DNA from: Candidatus Stahliibacteriota bacterium
Lineage (GTDB): Bacteria > Hydrothermota > UBA3072
Length of the DNA stretch: 45,376 bases
Assembly (NCBI GenBank): GCA_030668705.1
Contig: DAOVFB010000002.1
Location: forward strand, 1 to 45,376
Direction of reading: 5' to 3'
Under the pieces are notes generated by a model. It was not told the origin of the DNA, ran no database searches, and saw nothing but the letters and a program-made list of their open reading frames with translations. The position numbers and the translations under genes were made by a program. This document shows, piece by piece, positions 7,908 to 17,023 of this stretch (position 1 is its first letter; each line of letters begins with the position of its first letter).

Positions 7908-10385
7908 ATGGGTAAATTAATCCTTCTTATTGACGGCTACTCTCTTGCATACCGCTCGTACTATGCTTTCATAAATAATCCACTGACTACTTCCGGGGGA
8001 CAACCGGTATCTGCCGTATTTGGCTTTACCCGAAGTTTAAAAAGGGTTCTTGAAGAATTAAAGCCGGATTACGGTGCTATCTGTCTCGATCGTCCCGAGC
8101 TTACTTTCAGAAAGAAAAAATATGCCGATTATAAAGCGCAAAGAAAAAAGATGCCAGAAGAACTTAGAGAACAAATTCCTTATATTATCAAAATATGTGA
8201 AGCAGCTGGGCTTTCAGTTATTACCCAACCTGGTTATGAAGCTGACGATATAATTGCTACTATAACAGGGAAAGCACGCGCTGAAGGAATAGAAACAGTA
8301 ATATTCACTCTGGATAAAGACCTAATGCAACTTACTGAGGATGGAGTAACCATATTAAATATGCGCACAGCGGGAGAAGAATGGATAGATAGGGAAAAAG
8401 TGGAGGAAAAATTTGGAATTCCCCCAGAACAATTATTGGATTTTCTTTCAATCACTGGAGATAGCTCTGATAATATACCCGGTATTAAAGGCATAGGGAA
8501 AAAAACAGCCAGCAAATTATTAGAAGAATTTGGTTCCCTTGAAAATATCTTTTCCAGCCTGGACAATATCAAAAACCCCTCGATAAGGAAAAAATTGGAA
8601 GGAAAAAAAGATGAAGCATTGAGATGGAAAGAATTAATACAATTAGAAAAAGATGTTCCTCTGGAGAAAGACATAGAAGAATTAAAGTATACCGGAATTA
8701 ACCGGGAAGATTTAGAACGGATACTTAATCAACTTGAGTTCTATTCTCTTTCAAGGGAATGGGTAAGGAAGGATACGAACTCTATTGATTATACTATTGT
8801 TGATAGAATAAAGATAGGGAAAAGAGATAATCTATCCCTCTTTCCAATAGAAGAAAATATAGCCATATCTAATGGAAGGGAACTAATGGTATGCAGTGAA
8901 AAAGAAGTCAACTCTATTCTACATAAAATGGACTGGAATTCATTGCTTACCGAAGATGCAAAAGAAATTGCCCATCTTCTCGGTTATTACCCTGAAGGTC
9001 ATATACTGGATATTTCGGTTATGCACTACCTGCTTTCACCAAACAGAAAGAACCATACACTAAACCGTATTCTTATTGAAATGGGGCTTTCGGTAAAAAA
9101 TGAAGGAGCTAAGGCAATTCTCCTGCATAAAGTGGCGGAAAACCTGGTAAATAATTTAAAGGCAAATGGTCTATTCGAACTTTATAAAGAGATAGAAGAA
9201 CCACTTATAGGTATATTGTTTTCCATGGAGAAACACGGAATACTTTTTAATATAGAGTTACTTAAAGAGCTTCAAGCCTCCATGGGAATAGAAATCAAGG
9301 AGACCGAGCAGAAGATATATGAACTGGCTGGCGAGGAATTTAATATCCGTTCATCCAAACAATTGGCAGAAATCCTGTTTACCAAGATGGGGTTACCTGT
9401 AGTGAAAACCACAAAGACAGGTTGCTCCACCGATATAGAGGTTCTCACCGCCCTATTAAACAGAAATCCTATAATAGCAGAAATATTGGAGTTTAGAGAA
9501 ATAGATAAATTAAAATCATCCTATATAAATTCTTTGATTGATTGCATTGACACCGAAACCGGGCGCATCTACACTACGTTCCAGCAGACTGTGGCCGCTA
9601 CGGGAAGAATTACAGCCAGAGACCCAAATTTACAAACACTCCCGATAAGAAGTGATAGAGGCCGGATGATAAGACAAGCAGTTATTGCTCCACCCGGATA
9701 TCATATTCTCTCATGTGATTATTCTCAAATAGAACTCAGAGTACTAGCGCATCTCTCAGGTGATGAAAAATTGATAGAGGATTTCATAAAAGGGGGTGAT
9801 ATTCATTCCATAACTGCCTCAAGAATTTTCGGCATTGAGCCAGGAGATGTTACAGCAGCCATGAGAAGGCGGGCAAAAGCGGTAAACTTTGGTATCATTT
9901 ACGGGATAAGTCCTTATGGACTCTCAAAACAACTCCGTATAACTCCAAAAGATGCCGGTATGATAATAGAGACTTATTACTCATCTCACAGCGGTGTGGA
10001 AAGCTGGCAAAAGGAAACAATAGATGCAGCTATTGATTCAGGTTGGGTTGAAACAATTTTCAGAAGAAAAAGGTGGATTCCTGAATTGCAAAATCTACGG
10101 CAGAAGGAGTATGGAAAAAGAATTGCTATGAATAGCCCTATACAGGGTAGTGCAGCAGACATCGTAAAAAAAGCTATGATAACGATTCAGGAAAGAATAG
10201 AAAAACTTGGATTAGATACCAGGATGATTCTCCAGATTCACGATGAGCTCCTCTTCGAGGTCCCGGAAAGAGAAAAGAGGGATATAATTGACCTAATTAT
10301 ACCAATTATGGAGTCTGTTATTGATTTAAGGGTTCCCCTAAAGGTAGGATACAAGCTTGGCGAGAACTGGGATGAAGCGCATTAG
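7908..10385 (+). CDS. polA: DNA polymerase I, Taq-like with degenerate 3'-5' exonuclease domain
   Basis: 5' nuclease: LILLIDGYSLAYRSYYAF...GYEADDIIATI...GDSSDNIPGIKGIGKKTA. Polymerase: SCDYSQIELRVLAHLSGD, RRRAKAVNFGIIYGIS, LQIHDELLFEVP. ORF-track start is 7887; ATG at 7908 (MGKLILLIDGY) fits better. Confidence 0.95.
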   Translation: MGKLILLIDGYSLAYRSYYAFINNPLTTSGGQPVSAVFGFTRSLKRVLEELKPDYGAICLDRPELTFRKKKYADYKAQRKKMPEELREQIPYIIKICEAAGLSVITQPGYEADDIIATITGKARAEGIETVIFTLDKDLMQLTEDGVTILNMRTAGEEWIDREKVEEKFGIPPEQLLDFLSITGDSSDNIPGIKGIGKKTASKLLEEFGSLENIFSSLDNIKNPSIRKKLEGKKDEALRWKELIQLEKDVPLEKDIEELKYTGINREDLERILNQLEFYSLSREWVRKDTNSIDYTIVDRIKIGKRDNLSLFPIEENIAISNGRELMVCSEKEVNSILHKMDWNSLLTEDAKEIAHLLGYYPEGHILDISVMHYLLSPNRKNHTLNRILIEMGLSVKNEGAKAILLHKVAENLVNNLKANGLFELYKEIEEPLIGILFSMEKHGILFNIELLKELQASMGIEIKETEQKIYELAGEEFNIRSSKQLAEILFTKMGLPVVKTTKTGCSTDIEVLTALLNRNPIIAEILEFREIDKLKSSYINSLIDCIDTETGRIYTTFQQTVAATGRITARDPNLQTLPIRSDRGRMIRQAVIAPPGYHILSCDYSQIELRVLAHLSGDEKLIEDFIKGGDIHSITASRIFGIEPGDVTAAMRRRAKAVNFGIIYGISPYGLSKQLRITPKDAGMIIETYYSSHSGVESWQKETIDAAIDSGWVETIFRRKRWIPELQNLRQKEYGKRIAMNSPIQGSAADIVKKAMITIQERIEKLGLDTRMILQIHDELLFEVPEREKRDIIDLIIPIMESVIDLRVPLKVGYKLGENWDEAH

Positions 10386-10440
10386 GACAGATACATCTCT
10401 TAATGTGAATTGCAAAATTATCCCCTCCTCCCCCTTTTTT

Positions 10441-10470
10441 GACACAGATTTCCACTGATTAAAACTGATT
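10441..10470. repeat. Outlying copy of the ACACAGATTT dispersed repeat family
   Basis: gacacagatttccactgattaaaactgatt resembles 6825, 7331 and 7401. Confidence 0.7.
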
Positions 10471-10511
10471 TTGATTAAACCCACCATCCCCGCAACCATT
10501 GGGTTACTTAG

Positions 10512-11060
10512 CTACCTTATCGGTAGGACGGTAAGCCTGACCTGATCTATCCAGACGGTTCCGCTACCTTCAACAATCATGTTTAACTGGACGATATCAA
10601 CTTTGCGTTTTTCCATTACCAGAAATTCTACTTCCATTTTCTCCCAATCAGTTGTCCCGCATAAACTATCCCTTGAACAATGAAGAAACGTCTCGACACC
10701 CTTGCCGTACTTTCCAGGAATCTGAACACCTATTTCTAAAAAGGCCTTACCTTTTAAATCTTTCGATTTACAGTAAACCTCCCATACGAGTTTTGGCCTC
10801 TCAACAGGAATATCCCTCAACACAAATAGATAGGCAGTAGTGGTATCTTCACAATCTATCCTTATAGATCCCAATCCATCATATGAGACCTTATTATCCA
10901 GTTTAATATTGAATTTCGCAATAGTTCTCGCCAGTGAATTAACAGGAAAATTATATACTAATGGTTTCTCCTTTTTACAACTTAAGAGAAAAAACAACAA
11001 AAATACTACAGGCAGGATAAAATGCCCACGCCTAAATTGACCTTTACTATAACCAATCAA
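10512..11060 (-). CDS. Putative lipoprotein, unknown function (CBM-like beta-sandwich suspected)
   Basis: Lipobox-like FLLFFLLSC followed by KKEKP. The ORF track starts at 11111; a TTG at about 11060 just after the DUF123 stop is plausible. Confidence 0.55.
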   Translation of the reverse strand: MIGYSKGQFRRGHFILPVVFLLFFLLSCKKEKPLVYNFPVNSLARTIAKFNIKLDNKVSYDGLGSIRIDCEDTTTAYLFVLRDIPVERPKLVWEVYCKSKDLKGKAFLEIGVQIPGKYGKGVETFLHCSRDSLCGTTDWEKMEVEFLVMEKRKVDIVQLNMIVEGSGTVWIDQVRLTVLPIR

Positions 11061-11062
11061 CC

Positions 11063-11503
11063 TTAGCCAAACTCTCTCGCATATATTTGATTTAAACCAA
11101 GTACCCTGCATGTCTCATTCACCTCCTCCTTTAATTTTAGAAGATTTCTTGCAAAGAAAAGATGAGAAGGGGCACTTGAATCAGAGGAACCGAACCCAGG
11201 GATATAACTCAGATTCCCTGATAATTTATTTGCCATCTCTTCTTCTTTTCCAGGTTTTACAGTCAAAGCAAAAACCCATTCTACAACTTTAAGGTGAGGA
11301 ACTATGTAATCGATATGCCAATGTGGGTTTTGAACACCTCCCTTCTCTATATTATTTAGATGCCTGTCTAATCTGTGGATTCCCGAGAGAGCAGATCCTA
11401 TATAGGCATAATACCCACTTTGAAATAATATCCTGCCAAGCTTACCCACCCCTATATTTTTCTCCGAAGAGAGCTTAAGTATTAAAATGTATATGCCCTT
11501 CAC
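11063..11503 (-). CDS. DUF123 / GIY-YIG family protein
   Basis: MKGIYILILKL...GYYAYIGSALSGIHRLDRHLN...HWHIDYIVPH...FGSSDSSAPSHLFFA is characteristic of DUF123 GIY-YIG-like proteins. Confidence 0.8.
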   Translation of the reverse strand: MKGIYILILKLSSEKNIGVGKLGRILFQSGYYAYIGSALSGIHRLDRHLNNIEKGGVQNPHWHIDYIVPHLKVVEWVFALTVKPGKEEEMANKLSGNLSYIPGFGSSDSSAPSHLFFARNLLKLKEEVNETCRVLGLNQIYAREFG

Positions 11504-12264
11504 TTCATAAGTTCCCTGTAAAGTTTAACTACTTCATAAACACTTAAGGATTCGGCTCTACGTTCCAAAGGAAAATTTATATTCTTTATATCATAATCAA
11601 AAAGGTTATTCTTTAATGTTTTTCTCCTGTAGCGAAATATATCTTGCAAGAAGCGCTCAAAGCCGTCCGATACTTCTATCATAGGCTTCTTTCTGAGTGA
11701 GGCTTTTACCACTGCGGAAGTTACCTCGGGTGCAGGGAAAAATGACCGTGGGGGAATATCGAATTCAATATCCATTTGATATAGTATTTGAAAGAGAATA
11801 GATAGTGAAGAGTATGATTTTTCATTAGGTGTGGAGGTCAAACGTGTAGCTACTTCCTTTTGCATAACAACAACCCATTCCTTAAAATGATTCCTGTATT
11901 CCTTCAATCGAAGAAGTATCTTAATAGATACTGAAAATGGCAGCGCACCAACTATAACACGAGGCAGGGAATCATCAATGGAGAATTCGAGAAAATCATC
12001 ATTTATTACCTCTACACCCATACTTCTTAAATATTTACAAAAATCCGTATCAACCTCTACAGCCTCAACTTCATACCCCTTTTCAATTAGATGCTTTGTT
12101 ATAATCCCAAGACCCGGCCCAATCTCAAGAACCCTCGCATCCCCTACACAACCTACCAAATCAGCAATTTTCTGTGCTATATTTTCGTCCAGAAGTAAGG
12201 TTTGTCCCCGCGATTTCGAAAGATATTTATCTCCTAAGATTCGCTTAATGTCTTCAACCTTCAT
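11500..12264 (-). CDS. ksgA: 16S rRNA dimethyladenosine transferase family
   Basis: SRGQTLLLDENIAQKI...VLEIGPGLGIITKHL...VIVGALPFSVSIKIL...FFPAPEVTSAVV. 'GQTLLLDE' and 'GALPFS' are variants of the usual GQNFL and NLPY motifs. Confidence 0.85.
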   Translation of the reverse strand: MKVEDIKRILGDKYLSKSRGQTLLLDENIAQKIADLVGCVGDARVLEIGPGLGIITKHLIEKGYEVEAVEVDTDFCKYLRSMGVEVINDDFLEFSIDDSLPRVIVGALPFSVSIKILLRLKEYRNHFKEWVVVMQKEVATRLTSTPNEKSYSSLSILFQILYQMDIEFDIPPRSFFPAPEVTSAVVKASLRKKPMIEVSDGFERFLQDIFRYRRKTLKNNLFDYDIKNINFPLERRAESLSVYEVVKLYRELMK

Positions 12265-12307
12265 GACATCGAATTAGCACTGGAGGATTTTTTAATAATG
12301 ACAAGCA

Positions 12308-13309
12308 TTATAAAGAAAGTAATTGGGGGCGTACTCTCCCCAATTCTATATCCAGATCTATCAATTCCTGACAAGCCTTATCATAGTCCCCTCCTGCTTC
12401 CCAAAGTATAAACCCATCTCCTCTTGAATCATAAACAGCTCTTAGCTGATTCTTTATATATTCCTTACCTAACTTTGATTGTTTCCAATTAAAGGCTTGA
12501 ATGTAAGGAGTTATTCGGATTCCCTTATTTGATAACCTTTCTCTTGCTTTTTTTATTGACCTATAGATGATTGAATATGTTCGCCATTCCTTTGTTGAGT
12601 CAGCCATAAAAGCATTTCTGAAATGAGAAGGGTATAACATTGGATAAACAGCATCCACCTTCTCCGCCATTTTCTCGAGATTTTGCCCTTCTTTTATGAG
12701 AACATCTCCCCAGACGGCATAACCATACAGTGTAAGAGATATCTTCCGCCCCGGTGGTGCATGAGTAATAGCTGTATCCAGAAATTGAAGGAGTCGGCTG
12801 AGTTTATTGGTATTATTTTTATACCGTTTACTCCCTGAGGGATAACGGATATAATCAAACTGGACTTCATCAAAACCTATCTCATACGCTTTTTCTATAA
12901 TGCGTAAATTGTAGTTTCTAACTTCTTTTAGCGAAGGATCTGTCCAGTATCCCGACTTTTCCTCAAACCATATATTTCCCTTAGTATCCTTTAGTGCATA
13001 CCTACCGGAGTCTTTAAGAGCAAAATACCTGTCCTTAAAGACACATTGTCTTGCTATCAGGTATATTCCCTTCTCTTTTGCCACCTTTATAAAATCGCTA
13101 TAGAGAGAAAACATAACTCTACCTTTAACGTCTTTAATATCAATAACAGCAGTGTTAAGCAGTCCCAGATCTACCATCTGATAGAACTTATTCAAACCAT
13201 AACTGGAATGGATAACTCCGGGTGAGAGATATATTCCTTTAATTAAAGGTGGAGTGTTATCTGCCACCGGTATATCTCTCGGAGAGAAACAAAATAAAAG
13301 TAGAAGCAT
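12308..13309 (-). CDS. Putative glycoside hydrolase, DUF4015 family
   Basis: IKGIYLSPGVIHSS..., AVIDIKDVKGRVMF, FDEVQFDYIRYPSG, YPMLYPSHF, ITPYIQAF. Confidence 0.8.
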   Translation of the reverse strand: MLLLLFCFSPRDIPVADNTPPLIKGIYLSPGVIHSSYGLNKFYQMVDLGLLNTAVIDIKDVKGRVMFSLYSDFIKVAKEKGIYLIARQCVFKDRYFALKDSGRYALKDTKGNIWFEEKSGYWTDPSLKEVRNYNLRIIEKAYEIGFDEVQFDYIRYPSGSKRYKNNTNKLSRLLQFLDTAITHAPPGRKISLTLYGYAVWGDVLIKEGQNLEKMAEKVDAVYPMLYPSHFRNAFMADSTKEWRTYSIIYRSIKKARERLSNKGIRITPYIQAFNWKQSKLGKEYIKNQLRAVYDSRGDGFILWEAGGDYDKACQELIDLDIELGRVRPQLLSL

Positions 13310-13316
13310 TTATTAA

Positions 13317-13325
13317 AGTATAGCA
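13317..13325 (-). promoter_or_regulatory. Extended -10 (TGCTATACT) 7 nt before the DUF4015 start codon
   Basis: Reverse complement reads tgcTATACTttaataaATG; no SD. Confidence 0.5.
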
Positions 13326-13395
13326 GTTTTCAATTGGTAGCCACTATGAGCATTGAATATACCCCTGCACGCATCAACTAATTTACTCATATACC

Positions 13396-14643
13396 CTATA
13401 ACTGATGTACAAACAGTCCTGACCTTAACTTAGGTTCAAACCATGTGGATTTAGGAGGCATATTGAGGCCTTCGTCAGCAACCGACATCAATTCCTCCAT
13501 CGATGTTGGATAGAGAGCAAATGCCAGGGCGAACTTCCCTGAATCTATGAGGTACAGAAGGCCCTCTAATCCTTTAATCCCTCCAACAAAATCTATCCTA
13601 TCAGATTGTTTCGGCTTCTTTATCGAAAGTATTGGATTGAGGAGATTTGCCTGAAGAATAGAAGCATCGATAGAGCCCACAACATCGTCTTTTAGGAAAG
13701 TGCCTTCCCTGGCTATCAAATGAAACCATCGCCCGTCAAGATACATCCCAAAATGATGTTTAGCCTCTGGTTCATATCTTCCACTCACTTCTTCAATTAT
13801 AAAATCCTTGCCTATTCTATCAATAAATTCTTTCTTGTTAAGACCGTTTAAGTCCTTTACCACTCGATTATAAGCCATTATCTTTAGTTCGGTATGGGGG
13901 AATATTACCGAAAGAAAATAATTGTACTCCTCTCTTCCAGTGTGATTTGGGTTCCCTTTTCTTCTGACTTCCCTTACAAGACTGGCTGACTTTGACCGAT
14001 GATGACCATCAGCAATATAAAGTGATTCCGCTCTTTTTATTATATTTTGTATCTCTTCAATCTCTTTTACTTCATCTATCCTCCAGACAGTATGGAGTAC
14101 ACCACCATCGCCCTCAAATTTATATAGTGATTCCCTCTTTCGTATTCTTTCATAGATATCGTGCAATCCAGCCGTGCTATCATCATCACGGTAGGAAAGG
14201 AATACTGGACCAGTTTGTGCATTTAAGATATCTATGTGCCTTGTTCTATCTTCCTCTTTAGCTTTTCGAGTGAGTTCGTGCTTTTTTATCTGATCTTTAT
14301 CGTATTCATCCACAGATGCCAGACATACAAGTCCATTTTGAATATGGGCACCAATCCCTTGAGTATATAAATAGAAAGAGGGAGAATCCTCTCCTATGAG
14401 ATGCCCCTCGTTTATTAAAATGTTCAAGTTCTCTCTGCTTTTCTCATACACTCTATCATCATAGGTATCAATCCCATCCGGTAAATCAATCTCTGCCTTT
14501 ACAACATGCAAAAAACTAATAGGATTATCTTTTGTGAGTTCCTTCGCCTCAGTTCTCCCCAAAACATCGTAGGGAGGAGATGCTACCTTTGCTACCTCTT
14601 CCTTCTTTGGTCTTAGTGCTTTAAAAGGTCTTATCCTTGCCAT
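13396..14643 (-). CDS. DUF1015 family protein
   Basis: IRPFKALRPKKEEVAKVASPPYDVL...NPISFLHVVKAEIDLP...ADGHHRSKSA is typical of DUF1015. Confidence 0.9.
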   Translation of the reverse strand: MARIRPFKALRPKKEEVAKVASPPYDVLGRTEAKELTKDNPISFLHVVKAEIDLPDGIDTYDDRVYEKSRENLNILINEGHLIGEDSPSFYLYTQGIGAHIQNGLVCLASVDEYDKDQIKKHELTRKAKEEDRTRHIDILNAQTGPVFLSYRDDDSTAGLHDIYERIRKRESLYKFEGDGGVLHTVWRIDEVKEIEEIQNIIKRAESLYIADGHHRSKSASLVREVRRKGNPNHTGREEYNYFLSVIFPHTELKIMAYNRVVKDLNGLNKKEFIDRIGKDFIIEEVSGRYEPEAKHHFGMYLDGRWFHLIAREGTFLKDDVVGSIDASILQANLLNPILSIKKPKQSDRIDFVGGIKGLEGLLYLIDSGKFALAFALYPTSMEELMSVADEGLNMPPKSTWFEPKLRSGLFVHQL

Positions 14644-15359
14644 TACTTGCCTCCTCTCTTTAGGTGTTTCTTTATCTCATCCCAGTTTTTTAATGCATCT
14701 TTAAAAATTCTGAATCCCTTTATTCCATCAACAAGTAAGCCTTCCTCTTCATAGAATGGTATACCTGCTATCCTATACCGGTGGAACACAAAGTCAATAT
14801 CCGCATCGAGAATATCGGCTCTTGTATGTGCTTGTATTGAAAGAAACATAACTCTTGTGAGTTCCTTTGCATCTTTGTAAGTATACTCTGCTCCTATCAT
14901 ATGCTTAGGAGTTGTCCCTATAAGTTTTGGCGGATCCACTGTAAATTGAAATCCTGGCTCATCCATCAATTGGTACCTGTTGGTAATGCCAAAAGCAGGC
15001 ACAAAGAAAATCATCTTCTTCTCAGCATTCCTATCTTTGAATAAACCGGTAAGCAACTTACTGAATCGGCGGTTTATGAGTAACTCCTCGGGGATATCCT
15101 GATAATTTAATGAATATTGTTCTTTTATGGAGATAGTCGTCTGAATCTGCCACATGGGAAGATAATATAACGGCCTTTTCCCAACTTCTTTTAGGGGCTT
15201 TGCATAAATGACATCCACTTTCTTAAACCTATCTCCTTCAAGTTGAAATCCCAGGCCGCAAACTGAACAAAAATATACGCAATCTTCTTCTTTACTATCA
15301 ATTTCTTCCCCACATTCCGGACACCGGAATGGGATTAGTTTAATATCATTCTGTCCCAT
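14643..15359 (-). CDS. Zinc-ribbon protein, unknown function
   Basis: N-terminal CPECGEEIDSKEEDCVYFCSVCG; start overlaps the upstream gene. Confidence 0.7.
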   Translation of the reverse strand: MGQNDIKLIPFRCPECGEEIDSKEEDCVYFCSVCGLGFQLEGDRFKKVDVIYAKPLKEVGKRPLYYLPMWQIQTTISIKEQYSLNYQDIPEELLINRRFSKLLTGLFKDRNAEKKMIFFVPAFGITNRYQLMDEPGFQFTVDPPKLIGTTPKHMIGAEYTYKDAKELTRVMFLSIQAHTRADILDADIDFVFHRYRIAGIPFYEEEGLLVDGIKGFRIFKDALKNWDEIKKHLKRGGK

Positions 15360-16323
15360 ATTGCAACTCCCATATAAGAAAGAGCACTGCCAGACCTACC
15401 AGAAGAGTCCATCCCCTACCTATAACCGAAGGAAGTACAGAAATTGTAACCCCGGCCAGACCAATAATAGCATACAGGGGATTTAACTTAATCACCCTTC
15501 TCTCTTTCTTGCGAACCACTGCTTCTTTAATCAATACTTCTCCGGAAACTGCATCAATGGAATATGTATAAGGAACACCATCCACTTCCAGACGTGAGAA
15601 ATATACAGGACAATAGTAAACGATGGCGCTCTTCTTGATTGCTCTGAGGTTCCATTTAAACTTATCCCATCCACGATATTCCCCGGTAATATTGCTTATC
15701 AGTGTATCTTCTCCCTGTTTCAAGTATTCCTTGATTGACAAAGGCAGATCGAATACATTACCGAACTGGTGCAAAAGGCTATCATCATATGGTTCGAATT
15801 TCTTCTCCTCGAGTTTTATCCTTTCTATCCCAAAACGATAAAAATTTGAGGGGTCTATTCTCATTTCCAGAATGCGTCTTACCTTCTTTTTTACTCTCTT
15901 CTCTCCTACAACTCGAGTTCCAATAGAAGAGGACCCACGGGGGTAAGTTCCACTGGAAAGCAAATTGGCCTGGCTTCCACCTGAACTATCGTAGTGATAA
16001 TCCTTTTTCACCTCTCCCTTCTTATACCCGTGTATCCATCCAATTATCTCTGCCCTGAGTTTTATCATGGGGATAAAAAGCAGGTCCAGATCGATAATCT
16101 TTGCATCCTTTCCAGCAATGCTTTTTATTATACCTCGTGGATTCTTTACAACAGGTCTTGAAAAGACCCTGGGCATTCCTAATCGCTCGGTTATGAGGAG
16201 TCTACTCCCACAGTAGTCGCATTGAACATTAGTATGCCCTTCCAGGGCATTTACCTCAGCCCCGCAATTGGGGCATACAAAGGAAATGACAACTCTTTCA
16301 GACATTTTCCCTCTGATATTCAA
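15346..16323 (-). CDS. TFIIB-type zinc-ribbon membrane protein (YdjG/YdjH-like)
   Basis: CPNCGAEVNALEGHTNVQCDYCGSRL; C-terminal TM segments. Confidence 0.65.
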   Translation of the reverse strand: MNIRGKMSERVVISFVCPNCGAEVNALEGHTNVQCDYCGSRLLITERLGMPRVFSRPVVKNPRGIIKSIAGKDAKIIDLDLLFIPMIKLRAEIIGWIHGYKKGEVKKDYHYDSSGGSQANLLSSGTYPRGSSSIGTRVVGEKRVKKKVRRILEMRIDPSNFYRFGIERIKLEEKKFEPYDDSLLHQFGNVFDLPLSIKEYLKQGEDTLISNITGEYRGWDKFKWNLRAIKKSAIVYYCPVYFSRLEVDGVPYTYSIDAVSGEVLIKEAVVRKKERRVIKLNPLYAIIGLAGVTISVLPSVIGRGWTLLVGLAVLFLIWELQYGTE

Positions 16324-16960
16324 AGAAGTAAAAACCTACAGTAATTGAAATGGCTATAAAAATCTTAAGGATTGGATTAAAGGGTAAGAATAAGACAAGG
16401 AGTGAAACAATTAACCAGTTAAGAATAGCCAATGGATGTTTATTCATGTTTACTTCTCTCCTAGAGAGCAGGGTGTTAGAAAGAATATTTCCCGTTGCTG
16501 CATCTACATAGTAGATAGTATCACCATCTAATGCGGTAAAGAAAGGCAAATAGACTATGACTATTGAATCTGCCTTTTCAAGCCCGGCCATATCAAGCGC
16601 AACATCTACTGAATACTCAGGTTCCTCAACATCAAAGGTTAGCGGCACTCTATCCCCACGAGGAACATACCGGTCTATACCGTATAAATCAATTGCTTTT
16701 CCAGGGATAAAATGGGTTTCACCCTCTCTTACTATCCTATAGAATGGGAAATACTCCATCTCTACAGTTAATTTCTTCCCCGCAAAGTTCTTAAGGAGTT
16801 TTACGGCAACAGAGGAGTGGTGTGTGGGTTTTATAGATTCACGCGATAAGAATACACCCTTCCTGTAAACTAAATGAACACCGCAATATGGACATTTTCT
16901 GATGATACGGTCAGTTCCTACATCTATTAATGCATCACATTGTGGGCAATGAATCTTCAT
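16298..16960 (-). CDS. Zinc-ribbon membrane protein, unknown function
   Basis: CPQCDALIDVGTDRIIRKCPYCGVHL; C-terminal hydrophobic hairpin LAILNWLIVSLLVLFLPFNPILKIFIAISITVGFYFF. Confidence 0.65.
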   Translation of the reverse strand: MKIHCPQCDALIDVGTDRIIRKCPYCGVHLVYRKGVFLSRESIKPTHHSSVAVKLLKNFAGKKLTVEMEYFPFYRIVREGETHFIPGKAIDLYGIDRYVPRGDRVPLTFDVEEPEYSVDVALDMAGLEKADSIVIVYLPFFTALDGDTIYYVDAATGNILSNTLLSRREVNMNKHPLAILNWLIVSLLVLFLPFNPILKIFIAISITVGFYFFEYQRENV

Positions 16961-17023
16961 CTACTACTTTTTAAGAAAAACCGCAGAATATTATGTTCCT
17001 GATATGACATTTCATAAAGAACT

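Noticed and set aside
10500-12270. Selfish homing endonuclease from the GIY-YIG hit
   Set aside because: The protein matches the DUF123 branch in a normal operon with ksgA; no intron, intein or flanking repeats.
12265-12310. Leaderless promoter for ksgA (TGCTAATTC 6 nt before ATG)
   Set aside because: The -10 is weak, no -35 at proper spacing, and ksgA may be cotranscribed with the DUF4015 gene; not counted in the leaderless set.
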